Source: Euryodendron excelsum (Eukaryota > Streptophyta > Magnoliopsida > Ericales > Pentaphylacaceae). Taken from it: a stretch of 64,000 nt of DNA. The stretch spans positions 27,272,001 through 27,336,000 of the forward strand of contig CM065387.1 in the NCBI GenBank assembly GCA_033060915.1, read 5' to 3'. Below, one piece after another: positions 1 to 8,997 of this stretch. The first letter of the stretch is position 1. Every line of letters starts with the position of its first letter. The notes under the pieces were generated by a model, which had not been told where the DNA came from, searched no databases, and worked only from the letters and a program-made list of their open reading frames with translations. The translations under genes and the position numbers were made by a program.

Positions 1-3000
1 TAAGCAAAATCCAAAGACTACACTTAGGGTTTTTAAAAACGATTTTGAAAATACTTCCTCAAGAGAGGGTTTTTAGGAAAACAGGATGTCTGGCAACCTT
101 TGAAAAATATGTAAGCCCTTTTTTGAAAATAAACTCCATTTTGGTCTTTGAAAACAGTGATCCTAAGTTCGGAGGTTGGTTACGTGTAAGGAAGACGCAC
201 TAAGCCATCACCCTACCACGCCCTTGCAGTACCTACATGTCTATTTACCCTAGATTCACCTATGAGAATCTTCAACTAACAAATGTTTAATCCTATCTAC
301 TTTAAAAAAATAATGTTTAAAAAGAATGATGCATGAGATGTAAATGCAAGAAAAAGAGAATTGGAAAATAAATTTGAAAAAGAAGAATTGAAGAGAAATT
401 GATTTGATTTTAGAAAAGAGATTCGAAAAGATAGATTTGAAATTAAAAAGCTTAGAAACTAGAAATAGAGATTTGAAAATAGAAATTTAGAATTCGAAGT
501 TGAAAAAAAGTTGTGGAAATAGAAGTTTGGAAAAGGTTGTGGAATTAGAGATTTGAAAAAGGTTGTGACCGCACCCATGAGGGTTGCCTACGTATCTTTT
601 TTGAGGAATAAGGTCAGCCGTAGTTCGGACAAAAGTTCGATAGAAAATATAAGGTTTAATTGGAAAAAGAAATTGAATTGGAATTTAGATTTGATTTGAA
701 TTTAGAATAGAAGATTGGAATTTAAAACGGAAGAATAGAGACCCTAGACCTAGAAATATAGGATTTATGAAGGACTCGAGATTCATGAAAGACTTGACTC
801 GAATATTGGACTTGGAAGATCGAAGAAAGATTGGATTTAGGAAGGGTTCGAATTAGGAAAGGTCCGATTTAGGAAATTTTCAAAACAGGAAAGTGTCATT
901 TTTGGAAAATTTTGTTTTATGAAAGTTGCAATTTTCGAAAGATTCAAATTAGGAAAATTTGAAAATGGAAGAGTTTTGAAATTAGGAAAGTTTCATTTTA
1001 AGAAAGTATTGGAATTGGAAAGTTTTGAATTTAGAAAAAATTTCATTTTAAGAAAGTATTGAAATTGGAAAGTTTTGAATTTAGAATGTTTGGAAATAGG
1101 GAAGTTTTGAAAGTTGGAAAATTGTGAGTTTAGAAAGTTTCGAATTTAGATAGTTTTAGATTTGGAAAGATTTGAAGTTTAGGGAAGTTTAGAATTTTAG
1201 AAAGATTCAAAGCTTGAGTTTTAGAAATTCTTGAAATTAGGAAAGGTTTTGAGTTTAAGAAGGGTTTGAAGAATTAGATTTGGAAAGTTAAGATTTGGAA
1301 AGGGATGGAATTAAGAAATGTTTGAAAGCTTAAAGTTTAAGGAAAGGTTTAAAAATTTAAGTTTAGAAAACTTAAGGTTTAGGAAAGTATTAGATTAGGA
1401 AGGAGTTGAATGAGGAAAGATTTGGGTTTGGAAGGATTGAGATTCCTATTTCTTAAAGCAAGGGATTGGATTTTGTTTCTATAAAGAGATGTTTTGATTT
1501 TGTTTCCAAAAACGGAGGATAGAATCTAGTTTCCTAAAGGCAAGATTGGATTTGGCTTCCTAAAGGGAAGATTGGATTTGGCATGGATTTGAAAAGATGG
1601 AGTTTTGGAAATTCTAGTTTTGGGAAGACTATAGTTTTGAGGTAGAAAATAGGTTTTGGAAATATATATAGTTTTGATGTAGAAAACAAGATATTTTGGA
1701 AACCTAGGTTTTGAGGCCAAAAATAAGGGATTGGAAATCATGCTTTTGGGAAGGAAAATTAGGATTTTCTAATTGTTGGCTCTAGGGCTTGACTTAAACA
1801 CCAAGAAAAAGGATTTTTGGAAAGTGAGTTTTCCAGAAAGAGGGATTTTTGGAAGAAAAACCTAGAGAGGAGTTTCTAGAAAGTGAATTTTGAAAAAAGA
1901 GTTTTTGGAAAGAAATCCTAGAAAGGAGTTTATAGAAAGTGAATTTTTAGGAAAGCGTTTAGGGAGTGTCTTTAAAAAGTGAATCCGAAGAAGGTGTTTT
2001 TGGAAAGAGTTCTTGGAAAAAGTTTTTCTAGGAAGAAGACCTAGGGAGCACTTTTAGAAAGTGAATTTGAAGGAGAGTGTTTTTGGAAAGGAGTTTGAAA
2101 AAGAGTTTTTGAAAAATAGATTTTTGGAGGGAGTTTTTGAAAAACAATGTTGGAAAGGAATTTGAAGAAGGAGATTGGAGAGAATTTTTAGAAAGTATGT
2201 TGAAAGAGAGGTTTTTAGAATGAGAGATTTGAAAAGAGAATTTTTAGCAAGTATATAAAATATCTCACTTTCCTAAAGTGATTCTAACCAGAAGAAGATT
2301 GGAACCACTTTAAGATAGTGATTTTGAAAACAACAATGTTTTGAAAATATGGACCATATTGGTCACTTTAAATGTAACACTTTCCTAAAGCAGCCATAAC
2401 CACGGAAAGGCTAAAATCACCTTAGGATTATGATTTTGAAAACAAGTTCTGAAAAATAAGGTTTTGATGCAAGTTTGAAAACAATGTTAATGCACGTTTT
2501 GAAAACGAGTTGGAAAACGAATTTTAGAAGAATGCAAGATCATGATATGCACAATGCAAAGAAGGTCATGAACATACAAGGTTAAAGGCTTCACCACATA
2601 ATCAAGGGGGCCGAACCCACGTGGTCTCCGGTTAGACTAAAAGAAAGCCCCCGACACGGTGACTCTCCAATAGCCTAATCCTACACATGAACTGGGAATT
2701 CCTTTGTTTCAAGCATGCAAAAAGGGGAAAAAGAAGATGGGGGATTAAAATAGAAGAAAACCCAAGTGGGTTAGGAGAGAGAAGAGAGGGGGGAAGATGC
2801 GTAAATGTAAATAAGAAGCCTACCTTGTGTCTTCTTTATTTTGCTTAGCTTTGTACGCTTTGCTTTGCTTGTCTTGTTTCGGTCTTCACTTCAGTCTTCA
2901 AGAGTTTGTCTTCAATCTTCAAAGCTTTGTAGTTGCAACAATCCAAGCCTTTCATGGAGGGTCTGAGGCTAGTGTATAAGTATATGAGACTGTATGAGTG

Positions 3001-4037
3001 TATAGGAGGCTAGGGTTTGTGTATGGAGGCTAGGGTTTGGGAAACCTAAGGAGACTAGGGTTTAGAAAGGCTATGAGCTCTGTATGTCGTAAAGTAGGGT
3101 TTTTAAACTGAGTTTTCAGACCTCTTTGACGCTGGAGGAGGCTCTGTATTTATGGACAAGGGAATGACTTGGCGCCTATTGCATTAGCCCTAGGACAAAT
3201 TTCCTCTTGGCACCACTAGGAGTGGCTTTAAGCCATTTTTTGGCTTGACGCCCCTACTAGTGGCACCAGGGACTTAGGAAAGTTTATTAAGTCGGCAAAA
3301 ACCGTATCTTTGGAAGATTTGGGCGCCTGTACTAGTGACTACCATGCAATTTTGGGCCTGGCTTCACTAAGAGTGACTCTAGAAAGCCCGAGAAGGACTT
3401 AAAGGATCGAAAAGGGCCCAGAAGGCCGAAAAAGAGCAAGAACCCTTAGAATAGAGTCCTGGAGGTATTACCCTTGAAAAAGGATGACAAGATGAGTTAA
3501 AAGGGTTGACTGGGCTATTAGGGGCAAAATGGTCAACCGGGGTCGGAAAGCTATTAGGACGGACTCAGAATTTCCCAGAGAAGACTCGAGATTTAGAAAC
3601 ATTATTTAGAATGTTCCCAAAGGCTATCGGTTTGATACCCAGAGCCGGTGTGGCTGGAAAAGGCGACCGGCCTACTAGGGGCAAAATAGTCATTTTGCAC
3701 CGGATTTGCCGGAATTGACTTGAAACGATTCAGAAAGATAATAGAAGGTTGAGAAGACTATAAGAAGCATTCTCAGGAGTTTACCGGTTTGATACTTAGA
3801 GCCGGTGTGGTCCCCGGGGCGTTCGAATGCCTAGGTGCAAAATAGTCATCTTCACCGGAAAGCCTCGGAATTGGCCTGAAACTGACTAGAAGGCACCTAA
3901 TCATGCCGGATTGCTTTTAAGACAATCTTGGAAGGGTGGAGTTACCATTCTGAGGACTCAGGTGTGTTCACGAGAAACGTGACCAAAAATAGCCCTAGGG
4001 GCAATTTGATAATTTTTCACTAAAGTGGACTTGCAGG
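1..4037 (-). repeat. M1 3' LTR, left piece
   Basis: This is LTR sequence of subfamily B read on the minus strand. It aligns with the intact LTR at 31247-36198 from about its 200th base onward. It ends at 4037, where P1 is inserted, and resumes at 21831. About 360-1740 is a purine-rich array of GAAAG/TTTAG-type degenerate repeats. The position matching the LTR TATA box (3147-3154) is mutated. TAGGGTTT motifs around 3010-3065 match the telobox cluster of other copies. No gene is supported here; short open frames arise from the repeats. Confidence 0.85.
4033..4037. repeat. Target site duplication, left of P1 (gcagg)
   Basis: The 5 bp gcagg directly before the P1 LTR matches gtagg at 21826-21830 after P1, with one C-to-T change. 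The uninterrupted LTR at 31247-36198 reads agcaggcactgg at the equivalent place, which confirms the insertion point. Confidence 0.85.
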
Positions 4038-4279
4038 TGTAAGCACCCCATTTTTGATCGCTCGGCAATCTACACTCCGTCCAGACTTGTTTTCAAGTCA
4101 TTTTGGGCATATTTCCAATCAAAACCAATTCTCTAGGTCCAAATTTCATCTTTCCATCGCTTCGCGAGCCTGTCAAGCCCAAATAGAGGCAAAATGACCA
4201 AAATGCCCTTAGGGGCATTGTCCTTTCTTATTCTAATCCCAATCCCTCTGTCTAGATAGCTTATTCCTCGAGATGGTCC

Positions 4280-4814
4280 GAGTAGCAAAACTACTCACAA
4301 AACCGTTAGAGTAGCGGAAATACTCACAAAACCGTTAGAGTAGCGGAAATACTCACGAATAGGTCGATATAGGGAATTGGCAATAAATCCCTGTGTCACG
4401 ACGACCGCCGTTAGAGTGGCGGAAACACTCAAAATCCAGGCACGTCTCCTTGGAGACGGTAAGACCCCTTTCCAATCCCACTCTCGAGACAGTTTATTCC
4501 TCGAGACGGTTCCTATCTAGGCACGTCTCTTCGGAGACGGTAACACCCCTTTCCAATCCCTCTCTCGAGACAGTTTATTCCTCGAGACGGTCTGAGTAGC
4601 AAAACTACTCATAAAACCGTTAGAGTAGCGGAAATACTCACAAAGCCATTAGAGTAGCGGAAATACTCACAAAGCCGTTAGAGTAGCGGAAATACTCAAC
4701 CCCGTCCGAGTAGCGGAAATACTCCCGAATCATCAACCCCGTTCGAGTAGCGGAAATACTCAACCCCGTCCGAGTAGCGGAAGTACTCACACCGTTAGAG
4801 TGGCAGAGACACTC
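4280..4814 (+). repeat. Hairpin array in P1 5' LTR U3
   Basis: About 16 short inverted repeats lie in tandem. There are four kinds: GAGTAG-caaaa-CTACTC (4280-4296, near 4594); GAGTA-gcggaaa-TACTC (repeated from 4309 to about 4790); GAGTG-gcggaaa-CACTC (near 4414 and at 4798-4814); and CGTCTC-ttcg-GAGACG (near 4524). CTCGAG...CTCGAG dyads (near 4482 and 4563) accompany the last kind. The spacers CACAAAACCGTTA and CACAAATCATCAACCCCGTCC-like recur between units. No protein is encoded; open frames here are repeat artefacts. Confidence 0.85.
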
Positions 4815-4904
4815 AAAAACTAGGTCAACACCCGTGTCTGTTAGCTCACTTCGGTGAAAAATGACCAGACTACCCTTAGGACCTTTTCCGAGACTTTCCG
4901 GTCA

Positions 4905-5390
4905 AGATGACCATTTTGCCCCTAAGCATCCGAATGCCCCGGGAACCACACCGGCTCTGGGTATCAAACCGGTAATGTCCCGAGAATAATTTTTATAGTG
5001 TTCTCAACCTTCCTTTGCCTTTTCGGATCATTCCGAGTCAGTTCCGGCAAACCCGGTACAAAATGACCGTTTTGCCCCTAGTGGGCCGGTCTCCTTTTCC
5101 GACCACGCCGGCTCTGGGAATCAAACCGGCAACCTCTGGGAACATTCTAAATAATGTTTTCAGATCCCAAGTCTTTTTCTGGGACAATTCGAGTTCGCCT
5201 TGGCAGTTTTCCGGTCCGATTGACCGTTTTGCCCCTAAAGGCCCGGTCAACCTTTCTGACCCACCTTATCCTCACTTTCCAAGTCAAATACCTCCAGGAC
5301 CCTATTTTAAGTGTTCCTGCTCCTTTCTGGCCTTCCGGGTCATTCCCAGCTCCTTCAAATCATTCTCGGACTTTCCGGAGTCACTCCTAG
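4905..5390 (+). repeat. Tandem ~155-bp modules in U3
   Basis: Three diverged modules begin at TGACC(A/G)TTTTGCCCCT (4908, 5063, 5221). The first two continue with CCGGCTCTGGG-ATCAAACCGG. Shorter versions of the opening motif also occur at 4192 and 4860. The solo LTR S2 has four modules over the same region (45628-46100). An open frame of 129 codons through this block is not supported as a gene, because it comes from a repeated promoter-side sequence and the other LTR copies carry frame changes. Confidence 0.75.
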
Positions 5391-5408
5391 TGAAGCCAGG
5401 CTAAAAAT

Positions 5409-5442
5409 TGCATGGTAGTCACTAGTACAGGCGCCCAAATCT
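5409..5442 (+). promoter_or_regulatory. Near-invariant LTR block about 165 bp upstream of TATA
   Basis: A block of about 33 bp containing GTAGTCACTAGTACAGGCGC is present in every LTR copy of the window, in both orientations: 3315-3352, 5409-5442, 18232-18267, 34772-34807, 41122-41158, 46285-46319, 54629-54660 and 62977-63012. Copies differ by at most one or two bases, although flanking LTR sequence diverges more. It is a candidate transcription-factor site, inferred only from conservation and position. Confidence 0.55.
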
Positions 5443-5482
5443 AGTCAAAGATACGTTGCTTGCTGACCTTAAATCTTTCCTA

Positions 5483-5580
5483 ATTGGCTGGTGCCACTAG
5501 TAGGGGCGCCAAGCCAAAAAATGGCCTGGCGCCACTCTTAGTGGCGCCAGTGTAGAATTTGGCCTGGTGCCACTGCAACA
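5483..5580 (+). promoter_or_regulatory. GGCGCC palindrome cluster upstream of LTR TATA
   Basis: TGGCGCCACT (5527-5536) and AGTGGCGCCA (5540-5549) form a perfect 10-bp dyad with a CTT spacer. Further half-sites (GGTGCC/GGCGCC, CTGGTGCC/GGCGCCAG) lie either side. The cluster ends about 30 bp before the TATA box. In P3 the neighbouring arms form a perfect 15-bp dyad (63072-63106). It may be a protein-binding or DNA/RNA structural element; function is inferred. Confidence 0.6.
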
Positions 5581-5602
5581 GGCGCCAGTTTTGTCCAACT
5601 TC

Positions 5603-5610
5603 TATAAATA
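5603..5610 (+). promoter_or_regulatory. LTR TATA box (TATAAATA)
   Basis: TATAAATA followed by CAGAGCCT is preserved in all plus LTRs (5603, 18427, 46480, 63173). It appears as TATTTATA on the minus strand copies at 41009-41016 and 54499-54506, and is mutated at 3147 and 34617. It is the best candidate for the element RNA promoter, with a start about 30 bp downstream. Confidence 0.75.
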
Positions 5611-5693
5611 CAGAGCCTCATTCGACGTGAAGGAGGTCGGCAAACTTAACCTAAAAATCCCATATTTCGATATACAGAGCTCGAGCACCTCCA

Positions 5694-5746
5694 AAACCCT
5701 AGCCTCCCTAGGTTTTCCAAACCCTAGCTACTATACGTAAACCCTA
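5694..5746 (+). promoter_or_regulatory. Telobox cluster (three AAACCCTA)
   Basis: AAACCCTA occurs at 5694-5701, 5719-5726 and 5739-5746, about 85-135 bp after the TATA box, so probably in the 5' leader. Equivalent TAGGGTTT motifs are present in the minus LTRs (for example 3010-3065 and around 40900). Teloboxes are known plant binding sites for TRB-type proteins; binding here is inferred. Confidence 0.55.
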
Positions 5747-6318
5747 ACCTCGTATACACTCCTGTACACCTCCATACACTCATACACTAGCCTTTAACCA
5801 TCCTTTGAAGACTTGAAGAGCTGCCATCCAAAGCTTGAAGACAACTCTTGAGGGTTAAAGAAGAAGATCAAGACAAAGACCGAAGATTGAAGACTGCACG
5901 GCACGCAAAATAAAGAAGACATACGGTAGGCTTTCTCTTTAATTTTCTGTACTTCCCCCTCTCTCTTCTCTCTCCAACCCACATGGGTTTTCTCTATTTT
6001 AATCTCTCATCTCTTCCCCCCCCCCCTCTTTCTTTGCATGCTTAAAACAAGGGGACTCCCGGTCCGTGTAGGATTAGACTATTGGAGAGTCACCGTGTCG
6101 GGGGCTTTCTTCTAGTCTAACCAAAGACCACGTGGGTCCGGCCCCCTTGATTATGTGGTGAAGCCTTAACCTTGTATGTTCACGACCCCAAATTGTATTG
6201 TGCATATTATAGTCTTGCATCTTCCAAAAACCGTTTTCAAAGTTGTTTTTCAAAATGTTCTCAAACTTGTTTTCAAAATTGCATCAAAATCTCTTTCTCA
6301 AAAACTTGTTTTCAAAAC

Positions 6319-6484
6319 CACGATTCTAGGGTGATTCTAGCCTTTCCATGGTTAGGGTTGCTTTAGGAAAGTGTTACATTAAAAGTGACCTTTTCGGTCT
6401 ATATTTTCAAATCTTATTGTTTTCAAAACCACTTTCTTAAAGTGGTTCTAACCCTCTTATGGCTAGAATCGCTTTAGGAAAGTG
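6319..6484 (+). repeat. Twin 24-bp stem-loops in the LTR leader
   Basis: Two consecutive stem-loops, each with 24-nt arms and a 7-nt loop, lie at 6319-6373 (loop TTTCCAT) and 6430-6484 (loop CTCTTAT). Counting G-U pairs on the LTR sense strand, the arms pair almost completely. The P1 3' LTR has the same pair at 19141-19195 and 19252-19306, and the B-subfamily LTRs have recognisable versions (33758-33812, 60701-60755). A smaller GACC-ttttc-GGTC hairpin lies between them. No coding sequence. Confidence 0.75.
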
Positions 6485-6489
6485 AGATG

Positions 6490-8085
6490 TTTCATACCTT
6501 CCAAAAAACTCTCTCTTCAAAAATCTCTTCCTAAAAATCTCTTTTTCAACATACTTTTCTAAAACTCTCCTCCTCAAAATTGTTTTCAAAAACTCCATTC
6601 CAAATTCTATTTTTCAAAATTCTCTTTTTCAACTCCTCTCCAAAATCTTTTCCTCAAAATTCACTTTCTAAAAACACTCCCTAAATTCACCTTCCTAAAA
6701 ACTTTCTCCAACAACCTCTTCCAAAAATCTTTCTAAAAAACTCTCTTTCCAAATTCTTCCCTCCAGAAACTCCTCTTTAGGTTTTCCTTCCAAAGTCTTC
6801 GTCTCCAAAAACGTACTTTCCAAAAATCCTCTTTCCTTAGAGCCCAAGTCAAGCCCTAGAGCTAATCATTAGGAAACCCTAATTTTCTTTCCAAAAACAT
6901 GATTTTCAAACTTTGCCCCAAACCTAGGTTTCCAAAACTTCTTGTTTTCTACATCAAAACTATACATGTTTCCAAAACCTATTTTCTACGTTAGAATTCT
7001 ACACTTCCAAAACTAGGGTTTCTAGAATCCCCCTTTCCAAATCCTTGCCAAATCCTATCTTCTCTTTAGGAAACTGAATCAAATCTTCCCGTTTAGGAAA
7101 TTAGACCAAATCCTCCGTTTTTGGAAACAAAACCAAATCCAATCCCTCCCAAATCCAAATCTTTCCTTATTCAAATCCTTCCTAAACTTCCACTTTCCTA
7201 AACCTTAAGTTTCCAAAACTTGAACATAAAAATCTTTCCTAAAATTCTAAAATTCAACCCGTTCCTAATTTAACCCCCTTTCTAAATCTTAACTTTCCAA
7301 ATCCAAATATTTCCTAAATTCAAGCCTTTCCTAATTTCAAGACTTTCTAAAATTCAAACTCTAAAACTTTATAAATCCTAAACTTTCTAAATTTCAAATC
7401 TTTCTAAAATCAAAACTTTCTAAATTTAAAACTTTCTTAACTTAAATCTTTCTAAACCCAAATCTTTCTAAATTCTAAACTTTCTTAAACTTCAACATCT
7501 TCCTAAATCTAAGGCTTTTCTAAACTCAAAACTTTCTTAATTTAAGACTTTCTTAAGTTGAAACTTTCTTAATTCAAACATTTCCTAAATCGAAAACTTT
7601 CCTTTTTCAAACCTTTCCTAAAACGAAACTTTCTTATTTTCCAAACTTCCTTGTTTTCAAAGCTTTCCAAATTCAAAACTTCCCTTTTTCAAAACATTAC
7701 AAAATTCAAAACTTTCTTAACTTGAAACTTCCCAAATTCTAAGCCTTTCTTAAACTAAACTTTTCCTAATTTCAAAACATTTCTAAATTCAAAACTTTCC
7801 GATTTTTAAAACTTTCCTAATTTCAAACTTTTCAAAAATGACACTTTTCTAATTCGAAACTTTCCTAATCTAAATCTTTCCTAAATTTTAAGTTTCCAAA
7901 TCGTTCCAAATCTTCCAAATCCAACATTCCAATCCAATCTTTCTTAATCTCAAGTCTTTCCTAGGTCTCCTATCTTTCCTAAGTCTAGGTTTCTTAAAAC
8001 CAAGTCTTTCTAAAATCAATCTTTCCAAAGCAAGTCCAATCTTCTCGAATTCAATCTCCTTTTCTAATCTCAAATCAAATCCAGT
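6490..8085 (+). repeat. G-poor degenerate tandem repeat tract in LTR
   Basis: About 1.6 kb consists of loosely repeated units like AAACTTTCCTAAATTCA, roughly 16-18 bp, with very few G on this strand. The mirror form (GAAAGTTTTGAATTTAG) fills the minus LTRs. Unit number varies between copies. The P1 3' LTR has an extra 53-bp duplication at 20188-20292. All open frames here are low-complexity artefacts. Confidence 0.85.
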
Positions 8086-8143
8086 TTTCAATTCAATCTC
8101 TTTCTTCTAATCCAATTTCTCTCTTCAAATCAATCTCTTTTCA

Positions 8144-8161
8144 ATCGGACTCCGGTCCGAT
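8144..8161 (+). repeat. ATCGGAC-TCCG-GTCCGAT hairpin near LTR 3' end
   Basis: A perfect 7-bp stem with a TCCG tetraloop lies just upstream of the conserved segment that contains ACGTAGGCAACC. The TCGGAC/GTCCGA arms are kept in the P1 3' LTR with a CCCG loop, and in M1 near 32072 with a different loop. It is degraded in S2 near 48931. Its role is unknown. Confidence 0.55.
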
Positions 8162-8978
8162 CTACGACTAACCTGATTCCCCCAAAGGAATACGTAGGCA
8201 ACCTTCATAGGTGCGGTCACAATACTTTTCAAACTTTCAATTCCACCCTCATGGGTGCGGTTTTCAAAATCTTTTCAAATCTCAAATTCCAATCTATTTT
8301 CAAAATTCCAATTTCAAATTTCTACCTTCAATTTTCAAACTTTCCAATTTCAATTCCATCTCTTCAAATCTATTTTCAAATCAAATCAATCTCTTTCTAA
8401 ATCTATTTTTCAATTCTCTTCTATTGCACTTGCATATCATGCATCATGTTAGTTTCTATTCAAACATTGTTTTTCAAAGTGGATGGGATTGAACATTAGT
8501 TAGTTGAAGACTCTCATAGGTGAATATAGGGTAGATTGACATGTAGGTACCGAAAGGGCGGGGTAGGGTGATAGCTTAGTACGTCTTCCCTGCACGTAAC
8601 CAACCTCCGAACCTAGGATCACTGTTTTCAAAGACCAAAAACGAGTTATTTTTCAAAAAGGGCTAAATATTTTCCAAAGGTTGCCAAATAACCTGTTTTC
8701 CTAAAAACCCTCTCTTGAGGAGATATTTTCAAAATTGTTTTCAAAAACCCTAAGTGTAGTCTTTGGATTACTCTTAGTTTTTAGGTGACCTAACTCACCT
8801 TAATCAAGTTAGGTGGCGACTTCGAATCTTTTTCCAAAGCCCTTTGTTCAAATGAATTTTTTCAATTCAAACCTAGTCGCACTCATTCTTCTAGGAGGGT
8901 GAGTTCTAACGAGAGAGTACAACATTTTTTCCGCTTGGGTGAGTATTCCTCGGGTGCAAAAAATCTGGGCGCGACAGC

Positions 8979-8997
8979 TAGCGACTCCACTGGGGAC
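8979..8997 (+). other. Primer-binding site of P1
   Basis: The 19 bases TAGCGACTCCACTGGGGAC lie 2 bp after the 5' LTR. The M1 and M2 copies give a consensus TGGCGACTCCACTGGGGAC, which begins TGG as expected for pairing with a tRNA 3' CCA. Ogre/Tat elements are reported to use tRNA-Arg; I have not checked the match to a specific tRNA. Confidence 0.7.

Larger units (their letters stand above)
4038..8976 (+). repeat. P1 5' LTR (4939 bp)
   Basis: It starts TGTAAGCACCCC and ends GGGCGCGACA, the usual TG...CA form. From left to right it holds a conserved first ~170 bp with an AATGCCC/GGGCATT hairpin at 4202-4219; a hairpin array (4280-4814); ~155-bp tandem modules (4905-5380); promoter palindromes and a TATA box at 5603-5610; teloboxes; twin hairpins (6319-6484); a long G-poor array (about 6490-8080); and a conserved end segment. 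If the TATA box is used, U3 is about 1.6 kb and R plus U5 about 3.3 kb, an unusually long leader. Confidence 0.92.

Noticed and set aside
5015..5404. 129-codon frame, with similar frames at 17839-18228, 45940-46281 and 62633-62974
   Set aside because: It lies in the ~155-bp repeat modules of U3. Reading frames exist on both strands, and lengths differ among copies. The residue-level likeness is explained by recent LTR relatedness.
5694..5746. Interstitial telomere repeats
   Set aside because: AAACCCTA motifs are separated by 20-25 bp of unrelated sequence and are not tandem TTTAGGG arrays. They are better read as teloboxes.
8211..8492. 93-codon frame rich in Phe, Asn, Ser and Gln, repeated in other LTRs
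   Set aside because: It is a low-complexity translation of the TTTTCAAAT-type LTR sequence, open in more than one frame. The same region holds short frames of different composition in each copy.
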